Source: JACKII01 sp965222315 (GTDB lineage Bacteria; Pseudomonadota; Alphaproteobacteria; Bin95). Taken from it: a DNA stretch of 64,000 bases. Shown one piece after another: positions 25,909-34,727 of this stretch. Below the pieces are notes generated by a model. That model saw only the letters and a program-made list of their open reading frames with translations. It was not told where the DNA came from and did not search any database. Within the stretch, counting starts at the first letter, position 1; every line of letters begins with the position of its first letter. Made by a program: the position numbers and the translations under genes. The stretch spans positions 1,736,001-1,800,000 of the forward strand of contig OZ244951.1 in assembly GCA_965222315.1 (NCBI GenBank). The letters run 5' to 3'.

Positions 25909-26735
25909 GCGCCCAAACAACCCGCGATGAAGAGGAAATCCGCCAGGAGGAGACGCGCGCACCGCTGATCGAACACTTGATCGAACTGCGCCAGCGCCTG
26001 CTCTATTCGCTGGTCGGGCTGATCTGCACCTTCTTCGTCACTTATTATTTTGCGGAAGAGATTTTTGGCTTTCTGGTCGCCCCGCTGGCGGATCAGTTGG
26101 AGGGCCAGGGCCGGCGGATGATTTTCACCGCGCTGACCGAAACCTTCTTCACCTATATCAAGGTAGCGTTCTTCGCGGCACTGTTCCTGTCTTTCCCGAT
26201 CATCGCCAACCAGCTCTACAAATTCATCGCGCCCGGCCTCTATTCAAACGAGAAGGGCGCCTTCCTACCCTATCTGATCGCATCCCCTGTCCTGTTTTTT
26301 CTGGGCGGGGCGATGCTCTATTTCTTCATCATGCCGCTCGCCTGGAGCTTCCTGCTGTCGTTTGAGACCGCCGGGGTTGCTGGCGGCTTGCCGATCGAAT
26401 TGGAGGCCAAGGTCGGCGAGTATCTTGGCTTGGTGATGAAGTTGATTTTTGCGTTCGGCATTTTCTTCCAGATGCCGGTCGCCATCACCCTCTGCGCCCG
26501 CGCCGGGCTGGTGACGGCTGCAACACTGGCCAAGCGCCGCAAGTACGCGGTCGTCATCATGTTTGCGATGGCCGCGCTCCTGACGCCACCTGACGTGGTC
26601 AGTCAGCTGGGCCTCGCTATACCGGGCCTGTTTCTTTATGAAATTTCCATCTTCATGGCCCGCGCAATTGAGCGCAAACGCGCCAAGCGTGAGGCTGAGG
26701 ACGGTTTCAACGACGATGACGAGGATGACCTCTAG
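25905..26735 (+). CDS. tatC: Sec-independent translocase subunit TatC
   Basis: Six-helix core subunit that recognises twin-arginine signals. 276 residues with LIEHLIELRQRLLYSL (about 22-37), FTALTETFFTYIKVAFFAALFLSFPIIANQLYKFIAPGLY and a conserved glutamate in the second periplasmic region. A charged acidic tail (DGFNDDDEDDL) ends it. serS begins 3 bp after its stop. Overlap with tatB means coordinated translation. Confidence 0.96.
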   Translation: MSAQTTRDEEEIRQEETRAPLIEHLIELRQRLLYSLVGLICTFFVTYYFAEEIFGFLVAPLADQLEGQGRRMIFTALTETFFTYIKVAFFAALFLSFPIIANQLYKFIAPGLYSNEKGAFLPYLIASPVLFFLGGAMLYFFIMPLAWSFLLSFETAGVAGGLPIELEAKVGEYLGLVMKLIFAFGIFFQMPVAITLCARAGLVTAATLAKRRKYAVVIMFAMAALLTPPDVVSQLGLAIPGLFLYEISIFMARAIERKRAKREAEDGFNDDDEDDL

Positions 26736-26738
26736 CCC

Positions 26739-28019
26739 ATGCTAGACCTGCGCTGGATCCGCTCGAACCCAGAAGACTTCGACCGCGCGCTTGCCCGCCG
26801 TAACACGCCGCCCGCCGCCAACGCGATTCTGTCGCTGGACGAAAAGCGCCGGGCCGCGCAGACGGCCTTCCAGGAAGTGCAATCCCGGCGGAAGGAGCTC
26901 TCCAAGGCCATCGGCCAAGCCAAGGGCAAAGGTGAGGACGCTTCGGACCTGATGGCGGAAGTCGAAGGCCTGAAGGAAAAAACCGCCGCCGCAGAGGCGG
27001 AGGAGAAAGTTGCCGCCGAAGACATCGACGCCCTGCTTGCCGGCTTCCCCAACATCCTGGCCGACGATGTGCCGGACGGAGAAGACGAGAGTGACAACGT
27101 TGAAATCCGCCGCCACGGCGAGCCGAGGGCCTTCGACTTCGCCCCAAAGGATCATGTAGCCCTGGGCGAAGGGCTGGGCGGACTGGATTTCGAACGGGCC
27201 TCCAAGCTTTCCGGCGCCCGCTTCGTCGTAATGCAGGGGCAGGTCGCGAACCTGCACCGGGCGTTGGCGCAGTTCATGCTGGACCTGCACACCGGCGAGA
27301 ATGGCTACTTAGAGACCAATACGCCCGTATTGGTCCGCGACGACGCCTTGTTCGGCACCGGCCAATTGCCGAAATTCGCCGAAGACAGCTTCCAAACGAC
27401 GGACGGTTTTTGGCTGACGGCTACGTCCGAAATCACCATGACCAATCTGGTGGCCGGCGAAATCCTGAACGAGGGCGACCTGCCGATACGCCGGACGGCT
27501 CACACCTTGTGCTTCCGCTCGGAAGCGGGGTCTGCCGGGCGCGACACCCGCGGCATGATCCGCCAGCATCAGTTCGAGAAGGTGGAGCTTGTCTCTGTCA
27601 CCGCACCGGAACAATCGGAAGCCGAGCATGAGCGCATGACCGCTTGTGCGGAAGACGTGCTCCAACGCCTTGGCCTGCCTTACCGCACCGTTATCCTTTC
27701 GTCGGGGGACACCGGCTTCGGCGCCCGCAAGACCTACGACATCGAGGTTTGGCTGCCGGGTCAGGATGGCTACCGCGAAATCAGCTCCTGCTCCAATTGC
27801 GGTGACTTTCAGGCGCGCCGCATGAATGCCCGCTACCGTCCATCGGAGGGGAAGGGGACGGCTTTCGTGCATACGCTGAACGGCTCCGGCCTGGCGGTGG
27901 GGCGCACGCTGATCGCGGTGTTGGAAAACTACCAGAACGCTGACGGCTCGGTAGCGGTGCCGGAAGCGCTGCGGCCGTACATGAGGGGAAAGGAACAAAT
28001 CGGTGGGGGCAATGGTTGA
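26739..28019 (+). CDS. serS: Seryl-tRNA synthetase
   Basis: Class II synthetase that charges tRNA-Ser, 426 residues. An N-terminal antiparallel coiled coil (about 30-105) binds the tRNA extra arm, followed by the catalytic core: motif 2 TLCFRSEAGSAGRDTRGMIRQHQFEKVELV (about 262-291) and motif 3 LNGSGLAVGRTLIAVLENYQ (about 380-399). It comes directly after tatC and overlaps the surE start, so it belongs to the same operon. Confidence 0.97.
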   Translation: MLDLRWIRSNPEDFDRALARRNTPPAANAILSLDEKRRAAQTAFQEVQSRRKELSKAIGQAKGKGEDASDLMAEVEGLKEKTAAAEAEEKVAAEDIDALLAGFPNILADDVPDGEDESDNVEIRRHGEPRAFDFAPKDHVALGEGLGGLDFERASKLSGARFVVMQGQVANLHRALAQFMLDLHTGENGYLETNTPVLVRDDALFGTGQLPKFAEDSFQTTDGFWLTATSEITMTNLVAGEILNEGDLPIRRTAHTLCFRSEAGSAGRDTRGMIRQHQFEKVELVSVTAPEQSEAEHERMTACAEDVLQRLGLPYRTVILSSGDTGFGARKTYDIEVWLPGQDGYREISSCSNCGDFQARRMNARYRPSEGKGTAFVHTLNGSGLAVGRTLIAVLENYQNADGSVAVPEALRPYMRGKEQIGGGNG

Positions 28020-28779
28020 CCTGGCGGACGCCCGCGTTCTTCTGACCAACGACGACGGCATCGATGCACCCGGCATTGCTCTGCTGGAAAAACTGATTGC
28101 GCCGCTGGTGCGCGAGCTTTGGGTGATCGCACCCCGCTACGAACAAAGCGCCACCAGCCACGCGCTCACCATCCAAATCCCGCTGCGGGTCTATCATCTG
28201 GGCGAACGCCGCAAGGCGGTGAATGGCACGCCGACGGATGCGACTTTGCTGGCGCTCCGCCACGTGATGACGGAGGCGCCGGATTTGGTCCTCTCCGGCA
28301 TCAACCGCGGCGGCAATATCGGCGGCGATGTGCTCTATAGCGGCACGGTGGGTGCGGCGATGGAGGCGGCTTTGCTCGGCGTGCCCGCCATTGCCTTCTC
28401 CCAGAACCGGATGCCGAGGCATGAAGTGCGCTGGCAAACGGCTGAAGCCCATCTCGTGCCGGTGCTGCAACAAATCCTTACCCGGCAGTGGCCCACCGAC
28501 GTGATCATCAACGTCAATTTCCCGGATGTGGAGCCCGATCAGGTCAGTGGTGTGAAATTGGTGCCTCAGGGACGCCGCAAACCGGGTGGTCATCTGGTCG
28601 AAGGTGTCGACCCCCGCGGCGACTCCTATGTCTGGGTCTCGACCGAGAAGGAGCAGGCCTACACCACGCCCGGCACGGACGAAGACCTGATCGAAGAAGG
28701 CTGGATCACGGTGACGCCGCTCGGTGTCGATCTGACCGACCGCGCGACCATGGAAACTTTCGAGGGCGTTTGGCCGTAA
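28012..28779 (+). CDS. surE: 5'/3'-nucleotidase (SurE)
   Basis: Divalent-metal nucleotidase that removes phosphate from nucleoside monophosphates, a stationary-phase survival protein. 255 residues. VLLTNDDGIDAPGI gives Asp14-Asp15 of the metal site, APRYEQSATSHALT gives the Ser/Asn part, and INRGGNIGGDVLYSGTVGAAMEA the third. ATG 28012 overlaps the serS end by 8 bases; a GTG at 28003 is also possible. The pcm gene found between surE and nlpD in many proteobacteria is missing here. Confidence 0.94.
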   Translation: MVDLADARVLLTNDDGIDAPGIALLEKLIAPLVRELWVIAPRYEQSATSHALTIQIPLRVYHLGERRKAVNGTPTDATLLALRHVMTEAPDLVLSGINRGGNIGGDVLYSGTVGAAMEAALLGVPAIAFSQNRMPRHEVRWQTAEAHLVPVLQQILTRQWPTDVIINVNFPDVEPDQVSGVKLVPQGRRKPGGHLVEGVDPRGDSYVWVSTEKEQAYTTPGTDEDLIEEGWITVTPLGVDLTDRATMETFEGVWP

Positions 28780-28894
28780 TTCGCCGCGCTGCGCCGTCGG
28801 TGAATCGTGTTAACGTCGCGACCGTGCGGGCCTGCCACCGGTCCCGTGTTCCAGCGCCCGATTGAGGAACAACCGATTGAAGGACAAGCGGCAG

Positions 28895-30055
28895 ATGATA
28901 TCGCTGCGTTCACTGGCAAAAATGCTGTGTATCGGCGCGCTTGCGGCGTTAACCGCCTGCGGTTTTGCCCGCGTTCCATACGACAATGGCGGCCAGTCAT
29001 CGGGGCGGAGCGGCCCCTGCAACCCGTCCACGGGCGTTGAAGGGCAGGTGCGGGTGTGTCCCGGCGACACGCTGACCGGCCTCTCCCGCCAGGAAAACGT
29101 CACGGTTCTGGGTATCATGCGCGAGAACGGCCTCGCCGATGACCGCATTTTGGTGGGGCAGGTGCTCACCATGCCGAACGAGACCGTGCATGTGGTGCAG
29201 CCGGGCGACCAACTCCTCTCCATCGCCAACCGTTACAACGTCCAGTCGAGCGAGATCGTTGCGGCGAATGAAATGCGGCGGCCCTACACGATTTTCCCCG
29301 AACAACGCCTCGCCATCCCGCTTGGGCCGGTCAGCTCACGGACAGTCGCGAGCCAGCGCCTGCCTGACAGCCCGCCGGTCACCAACGATGCGCCGGGTAG
29401 CGGCGTCACCATCGGCACTGGTGCGCCGCCCGCGGCAGCGTCTGCCGACGATGGCCTCCAGCAAAGCGCGCCGCCGGCCGACGAGCCCCCGCCGCCCGCA
29501 ACAACACCGTCAGCATCACCGGCAACAACCCCCGCAGACCCGCCCGCCGTCGCTGCTGACAACGCGCCGGTTCCGCGCGATCGTGCAACGGAGCCCTCGC
29601 GGACGGCGGCAACGACCGCAGATGCGCGCGCCGCGGCCCCTGCTGCGCCTGCCGCAAGCAAACCTGCTGCACCGGCAGGTGCCAGCTTCCTGCTGCCCGT
29701 GCAGGGCCGCATCGTCTCGGAATTTGGGCCCAAATCCGGTGGCCTGCACAATGATGGCATCAATATAGCCGCTCCGCGCGGCACGCCCATCCTGGCGACA
29801 GCAGACGGCGAGGTCGCCTATGCCGGTGACGGGCTGCCGGGCTTCGGCAACCTGATCCTGCTCCGCCACAGCGACGGCTGGACCAGCGCCTACGCCCATG
29901 CCGACAGCATGGCGGTCAAGCGGGGCGACCCGATCACCCGCGGCTCGACGATCGGTACCGTAGGCAACACCGGCTCCGTCACCGAGCCCCAATTGCACTT
30001 CGAACTGCGCAAGCACGATCGCGCCGTCGATCCGAAGCCATTGCTCGGCCCGTGA
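28895..30055 (+). CDS. nlpD: NlpD-type lipoprotein, LysM repeats and M23/LytM domain
   Basis: Outer-membrane lipoprotein that activates cell-wall amidases during septation. 386 residues. Signal with lipobox ALTAC and Cys22, two LysM domains (RVCPGDTLTGLS and HVVQPGDQLLSIANRYN), a Pro/Ala-rich linker, then a LytM domain from about 275. The zinc-binding residues are degenerate: the usual H-x-G-x-D is HNDGINI and HxH is HAD, so it is probably an activator rather than a hydrolase, as for known NlpD. ATG 28895 has AGGA upstream. Confidence 0.9.
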   Translation: MISLRSLAKMLCIGALAALTACGFARVPYDNGGQSSGRSGPCNPSTGVEGQVRVCPGDTLTGLSRQENVTVLGIMRENGLADDRILVGQVLTMPNETVHVVQPGDQLLSIANRYNVQSSEIVAANEMRRPYTIFPEQRLAIPLGPVSSRTVASQRLPDSPPVTNDAPGSGVTIGTGAPPAAASADDGLQQSAPPADEPPPPATTPSASPATTPADPPAVAADNAPVPRDRATEPSRTAATTADARAAAPAAPAASKPAAPAGASFLLPVQGRIVSEFGPKSGGLHNDGINIAAPRGTPILATADGEVAYAGDGLPGFGNLILLRHSDGWTSAYAHADSMAVKRGDPITRGSTIGTVGNTGSVTEPQLHFELRKHDRAVDPKPLLGP

Positions 30056-30071
30056 GGTTTCGGGCGATGCT

Positions 30072-30380
30072 CTAATACCGTCCGGGCGGGTCGCTCGCTG
30101 GGAAGGATTCGTCGGAAGCCTCGTCCACCTCACTCCAGCCATCCCTGGGCGGGTTTGTCATTTCATGCGGGCCAGCCGAGCGCACATACTGCTGCGAGGG
30201 TCGCCGGCGCCGCCTATTATTGCCTTCCGGCGTGGCTGCTGCATCGCCGTCCTCCGGCCCGGGCTGGATCGCTTCATCGCGGGTCCTACAGCGGGAAATA
30301 ACCAAATAGCCTGCCACGGCGCCCGCAGCGGTCAGCGCTGCCGGCACCAGGCTTGCGGTCCTAAGCACGCGTCTAAGCAT
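30072..30380 (-). CDS. Small membrane-anchored protein with an acidic SFPASDPP tail
   Basis: A 102-residue protein. Residues 8-28 (TASLVPAALTAAGAVAGYLVI) are a signal anchor or single membrane helix, followed by a basic RRRRRP stretch. The end, DEASDESFPASDPPGRY, is a short motif (DEAxxESFPASDPP) seen at the end of several small proteins in alphaproteobacteria. No catalytic motif. It is convergent with nlpD. Function unknown. Confidence 0.65.
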   Translation of the reverse strand: MLRRVLRTASLVPAALTAAGAVAGYLVISRCRTRDEAIQPGPEDGDAAATPEGNNRRRRRPSQQYVRSAGPHEMTNPPRDGWSEVDEASDESFPASDPPGRY

Positions 30381-30653
30381 CGTCCGTCTCCTTTCGTTTG
30401 ACGGCTCATACCCGCCATGTGGGTTTTCTCTCCGTCAATGCGAGCGGAAATGCGGGGCAGGCCGATGGCGCGGCTGGAGCATCGCCGGTTCAAATTGAAT
30501 CGCTATTGCGATCAATTTGCCGGTCAAGATGCTCTGATTCTGACATTTATGGCAGATTCACCCGATCCGATTGGATCGGGATCTGCCCTAGTCAATGCTG
30601 GGCGGGGCAGGGTACAAGTAGGGCATCAACCAACCCTGACAGCCGAGTCCGCG

Positions 30654-31340
30654 ATGCCCGACCATTCTCCCGATCTGCTCGCCGAACTGGCCGGCTTCGA
30701 TACGCCAGCAATCTGCAATGGCCTCGAAGTGCTGGACCCGGCTTTCACGCTCTACAGCTACACCAAAGACATTTTGATGTGCTCCCACCCGGATCGTCCG
30801 GCCCGGGTAGGCTATGCCAGGACGGCCCAGATCCGCACGACCCGTGCGCAAGGGGACAGCGCGTTTGCGCAGAAGCAGCGCCGGATTGCCTACTACGACT
30901 ATGTCGCCATGAATGAGGCTCCGCAGATTTGCGTGCACCAGGACATGGATGGTCCGCATGGGATTGCTGCCTGCTGGGGTGATGTCATGGCGAACGTGCA
31001 CAAGAGCCTGGGCGTCGTCGGCGTGCTGACCAATGGCGCAATCCGCGACATTCCCGGCATGCCAGATGGCATCCAGATGCTGGCGTCGGGCGAGAAGCCC
31101 AGCCACGGGGAATTGCACATGGTGGATTTCGGCGGGCCGGTGCAGGTCTGCGGCTTGACCGTCCGGGACGGCGACCTGGTTCACATGGACCGGAACGGCG
31201 CGGCGGTTATTCCGCACCACCTGGCGGCAGACCTGCCCGCAGCCGTCCGCAAGGTGGCCGAACGGGAGCAGGCGATCATCGGCGCAGCACAGCAAGGCCG
31301 CGGCAATTGGGACGAAGTCCGCAAACTGATGGGCGGATGA
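30654..31340 (+). CDS. RraA-like / HMG aldolase-type family protein
   Basis: A 228-residue RraA-fold protein. VVGVLTNGAIRDIPGM (about 115-130) carries the Arg-Asp pair of the class II aldolase/RraA active site, and LVHMDRNGAAVIP the conserved DxxG segment. RraA proper inhibits RNase E; relatives are 4-hydroxy-4-methyl-2-oxoglutarate or related aldolases. In a cluster with SDR and GMC enzymes, an aldolase role is more likely. A longer open frame begins at 30417, but ATG 30654 starts the family domain. No strong ribosome site. Confidence 0.8.
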   Translation: MPDHSPDLLAELAGFDTPAICNGLEVLDPAFTLYSYTKDILMCSHPDRPARVGYARTAQIRTTRAQGDSAFAQKQRRIAYYDYVAMNEAPQICVHQDMDGPHGIAACWGDVMANVHKSLGVVGVLTNGAIRDIPGMPDGIQMLASGEKPSHGELHMVDFGGPVQVCGLTVRDGDLVHMDRNGAAVIPHHLAADLPAAVRKVAEREQAIIGAAQQGRGNWDEVRKLMGG

Positions 31341-31349
31341 GCCTCGGCG

Positions 31350-32105
31350 ATGAGCAAGAACCCCTTTGATCTGACCGGCCTTACGGCCTTCGTCGCGGGC
31401 GCGGGCAGGGGCCTTGGCCGCGGCTGCGCTTTGGCTCTGGCGAATGCAGGCGCGGAAGTCATCTGCGCCGCGCGTACCGAAAGCGAACTGGTGGAACTTG
31501 CCGAGGAGATCAACGCTGGCGGCGGCAAGGCCAGCGTCTGCCTCTTGGACGTGACCGACCGGGCGAAGGTCCGGCAGGTGATCGCTGATCTGCCCCGGCT
31601 CGACATTCTCTTGGCCAATGCGGGCAGCAACCGGCCCAAACCCTACCTGGAAGTGCCGGACGAAGACCTGGACTTCCTGTTGGAATTGAATGTCGCCAGC
31701 ATGTTCGTCCTTGGCCAGGCGGCAGCGCAAAGGATGCTGGCGGCGGGCAATGGCGGCTCCATCATTCATATGACCAGCCAGATGGGCAGGGTTGGCGGAC
31801 CGAACCGCTCGGTCTACTGCACGACGAAATGGGGGCTGGAGGGGCTGGTGCGCGCCTCCGCGCTGGAATTGGCCCCGCATGGCATCCGCGTGAATGCCGT
31901 CGCGCCGACCTTTGTCGACACGCCGCTGACCAAGCCGTTCTTCGAAAACAAGGAATTTTCGGACTGGGTGTTCGACCGCATGCCCATTGGCCGCCTCGCC
32001 ACGGTGGAAGAAGTGGCCGCCGCAGTCGTCTATCTCGCGTCGCCGGGCAGCGCCAGCGTGACTGGCACCAGCCTGGCCGTCGATGGCGGCTGGACGGCGC
32101 AGTAG
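31350..32105 (+). CDS. SDR-family NAD(P) oxidoreductase
   Basis: A 251-residue classical short-chain dehydrogenase. VAGAGRGLGRGCAL (about 13-26) is the cofactor loop, NAGSNRP holds the NAG motif, and the catalytic set is Ser (MTSQMG) with Tyr and Lys in SVYCTTKWGLEG. DVTDRAKV points to the acidic/neutral residue pattern; cofactor choice is not settled. The ending TGTSLAVDGGWTAQ is typical. It starts 9 bp after the RraA-like gene, so the two form an operon. Confidence 0.92.
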   Translation: MSKNPFDLTGLTAFVAGAGRGLGRGCALALANAGAEVICAARTESELVELAEEINAGGGKASVCLLDVTDRAKVRQVIADLPRLDILLANAGSNRPKPYLEVPDEDLDFLLELNVASMFVLGQAAAQRMLAAGNGGSIIHMTSQMGRVGGPNRSVYCTTKWGLEGLVRASALELAPHGIRVNAVAPTFVDTPLTKPFFENKEFSDWVFDRMPIGRLATVEEVAAAVVYLASPGSASVTGTSLAVDGGWTAQ

Positions 32106-32120
32106 GGGTTCTGACACCGC

Positions 32121-32170
32121 CCCTCGATACAGCCCGGCCTTTGGCCGGGCCACTCGGGATGAAGGGAAGG
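32121..32170 (+). repeat. Dispersed palindromic repeat, family C, copy 2
   Basis: CTCGATAC, a strong inner hairpin (GCCCGGCC-TTT-GGCCGGGC at 32132-32149) and CACTCGGGATGAAG. Same outer arms as at 646-690. Because it follows the SDR stop, it could also act as a terminator, but there is no T run. Confidence 0.75.
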
Positions 32171-32263
32171 TTGATCTCGGACCGGACCATTCGGAGTAAA
32201 GCGCAGTTAGATTTCAAGCCGGGCCAAACGTAGGCATGGTGCCGGTTGCCGATCACCATTTCT

Positions 32264-32303
32264 CTTCATCTCGAGTGCGCCGAAGGCGTGTATCGAGAGA
32301 TGG
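32264..32303 (-). repeat. Dispersed palindromic repeat, family C, copy 3 (inverted)
   Basis: Read on the minus strand it begins CTCGATACACGCC and ends CACTCGAGATGAAG, matching the other two copies. It lies between the SDR gene and the GMC gene, 100 bp before the latter. Confidence 0.7.
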
Positions 32304-32404
32304 TGCCTGGAACCTATTCCTTCAGCCAAGGGAGTAGATGGCACCCAAAACCCGCGCTACCATCTGCCCAACGACCAAAACTCCCCAAGGGAAGCGCCTG
32401 ATCC

Positions 32405-34111
32405 ATGAGCGATTTCGACTATATCATCGTCGGCGGCGGCTCGGCCGGCAGCGTGCTAGCGCACCGTCTCTCCGCCCGTTCCTCGAACAAGGTGCTGCTG
32501 CTGGAAGCCGGTATCGACACCCCTCACGGCAACATCCCGCCGGAGGTACACAACAGCTACCCCGGCACGGTCTATTTCGATCCACGCTTCCACTGGAATA
32601 CGCTGAAAGTCAGCCTCCAGGCCAAGGAGCATAACCGTCCCGATGCGCCGCGGCCGCCGATCCGCAAGTACGAGCAGGCGCGCGTCATGGGGGGCGGGTC
32701 CTCGATCAACGGGCAGTTGCTGAACCGCGGCTCCCCGAACGACTACGACGACTGGGGCCGCCAGGGCGCGGACGGCTGGAGTTGGGAGCAATGCTTTCCC
32801 TACTTCAAGAAGGTCGAGCGCGACATGGATTTTGACGGGGAATATCACGGCAAGGAAGGCCGAATCCCCATCCGCCGCCTGTTTCAGGAGGACTGGCCAG
32901 GCCACGCCCACGCCGTCGCCGACGCGTTCAAGCAGTTGGGCCACAAATACCTGCCCGACCAGAACGGCAAGTGGGAAGACGGACACTTCCCGATCACGAT
33001 CTCCAACATTTACGACCGGCGCGTCTCTGCCGCCATCGGCTATCTGGACCCGGCCACGCGCCAGCGGGAAAACCTGACCATTCAGGCGGAGACCCAGGTT
33101 TCGGAAATCCTATTCGATGGCTTGAAGGCGACCGGTGTCAAAGCCGTGCACAAGGGCCAGACCCAAACCTTCAACGCCCGCGAAGTCATCCTCTGCACCG
33201 GCGCGATCCACTCGCCCGCTCACCTGATGCGGAACGGCATCGGCCCGGAGGGGCACCTGCGTGAGATGGGGATCGAGGTCCGCCACGCGCTGCCCGGCGT
33301 CGGCCAGAACCTGATGGAGCACCCGGCGCTGGGACTGGCGGGTTTCCTGCACGCCAAATACCGTCAGCCGGAGCGGATCAAGCGCCACATTCATGTGGGC
33401 CTGCGCTATTCCTCCGGCATTGGCGATGCGCCGCCCGGCGACATGTTCCTGATCCAGATTGCCAAGAGTACCTGGCACCAGGTGGGCTGGCGGCTCGGCT
33501 CCCTGCTGATGAGCGTCTACAAGAGCTATTCCACCGGCGAGGTGAGGCTGGACACCAAAGACTATCGCGACGAGCCGATTGTGGACTTCGAACTGTGCAG
33601 CGACCGCCGCGACCTGGAGCGGATGATGGACGCCTACAAGCGTGCGATTGAGATCTACCGTCACCCCTCGCTGAACGGCGTGATCGAGACGCCATTTCCG
33701 GCGGCCTATTCAGACCGCGTGCGGGCGTTCGCGCAGGTGACCGCCAAGAACAAGGTGCTGACGCAAATGGCGGGCTGGGCGATGGACGCCAATTCTTCGC
33801 TCCGCGACTACATCATCAAGAACGTGATTGCCGAAGGGCCGACGGTTGACGATCTGATGAACAGCGAAGATGTGCTGGAAAATTTCATCAAGGAAAACGT
33901 GCACGGTATCTGGCACGCCTCCTGCACCAACAAGATGGGCGCGGACGGCGATCCCATGGCTGTCACCACCGGCACCGGCCGGGTGAGGGGCGTTGCCGGC
34001 CTCCGCGTCTGCGATGCGAGCATCATGCCGAGCGTCCCCTGCGCCAACACCAACGGCCCGACCCTGATGACCGCGGAGAAGATCGCGGATCACATTCTGA
34101 ACGGGGAGTAA
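32405..34111 (+). CDS. GMC-family FAD oxidoreductase
   Basis: A 568-residue flavoprotein that oxidises an alcohol, similar to choline dehydrogenase. YIIVGGGSAGSVLAHRLS (about 5-22) is the dinucleotide-binding fold, GGGSSINGQLLNRGSPNDYDDW (about 96-117) the FAD-shielding loop, and IWHASCTNKMG (about 500-510) holds the active-site histidine; NTNGPTLM ends the C-terminal motif, with Asn at the second active-site position. It follows the RraA-SDR genes on the same strand, separated by repeats, and could use the same substrate pool. Full length. Confidence 0.93.
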   Translation: MSDFDYIIVGGGSAGSVLAHRLSARSSNKVLLLEAGIDTPHGNIPPEVHNSYPGTVYFDPRFHWNTLKVSLQAKEHNRPDAPRPPIRKYEQARVMGGGSSINGQLLNRGSPNDYDDWGRQGADGWSWEQCFPYFKKVERDMDFDGEYHGKEGRIPIRRLFQEDWPGHAHAVADAFKQLGHKYLPDQNGKWEDGHFPITISNIYDRRVSAAIGYLDPATRQRENLTIQAETQVSEILFDGLKATGVKAVHKGQTQTFNAREVILCTGAIHSPAHLMRNGIGPEGHLREMGIEVRHALPGVGQNLMEHPALGLAGFLHAKYRQPERIKRHIHVGLRYSSGIGDAPPGDMFLIQIAKSTWHQVGWRLGSLLMSVYKSYSTGEVRLDTKDYRDEPIVDFELCSDRRDLERMMDAYKRAIEIYRHPSLNGVIETPFPAAYSDRVRAFAQVTAKNKVLTQMAGWAMDANSSLRDYIIKNVIAEGPTVDDLMNSEDVLENFIKENVHGIWHASCTNKMGADGDPMAVTTGTGRVRGVAGLRVCDASIMPSVPCANTNGPTLMTAEKIADHILNGE

Positions 34112-34124
34112 GTGGGGTCCTTAA

Positions 34125-34679
34125 GTGGTTGATAGCTTCCTTAAGACCGATTTTCGTGATGAAGTTTACAAAGAATACGCGCGGACACTTGGTGAGGTGG
34201 TGTTAGCGTGGAACAATCTGCACGAAGCACTAGGCGCGATATTTTCGTCTGCTACCGGGATCCCAAATCGCTTATTATCTGATGCTATGTGGTATTCATG
34301 TAATACTGATCGCGCCCAGAGAGAGATGTTGAAGGCTACGCTTGAAAAAGACGTAATAGGGCATTTTATATGTGCGCCTGTCCGAAGTGAGATTATTTGG
34401 ATATTGAAGCAAGTCGATAGGATAGAAGATAAGCGAAATGACCTCATACATGCTCCAGTTTATTATCTAAGTGATGGATTGGCTTCGAGATTTGCATGGG
34501 GTCATGGTCACAAAAGGGCAAAGAAATTATATAAAACAAACCCAATTGAAGAATGTAAATGGTTGTATAGTTCAATAGAAATTTTAAGAAATTATGCATT
34601 TCATTTATTTTCACAAAATAAAAATGGTGAAGATTCCCAGTATAAGCATCCAGTTATGCCAAATCGTTCAAGAAAATAA
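34125..34679 (+). CDS. AT-rich orphan, candidate HEPN-type protein
   Basis: A 184-residue protein starting with GTG 34125, 13 bp after the GMC stop. Helical throughout. QVDRIEDKRNDLIHAP contains Arg104 and His109 in the R-x4-H spacing of HEPN RNases, in a typical 'RNDLIH' setting. HEPN proteins often act as toxins or antiphage RNases. Its base composition is far poorer in G+C than its neighbours, with runs such as TTTATTATC, a clear sign of recent transfer. It lies one gene from Cas9. The family assignment rests on one motif and predicted helices. Confidence 0.6.
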   Translation: MVDSFLKTDFRDEVYKEYARTLGEVVLAWNNLHEALGAIFSSATGIPNRLLSDAMWYSCNTDRAQREMLKATLEKDVIGHFICAPVRSEIIWILKQVDRIEDKRNDLIHAPVYYLSDGLASRFAWGHGHKRAKKLYKTNPIEECKWLYSSIEILRNYAFHLFSQNKNGEDSQYKHPVMPNRSRK

Positions 34680-34727
34680 TATTGTTGCGTTTACGCAAAT
34701 CAGTATCAGCGCCTTTCAATCAGCGCG

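Noticed and set aside
30417..30653. N-terminal extension of the RraA-like protein
   Set aside because: Residues lack similarity to the family and the domain begins at 30654.
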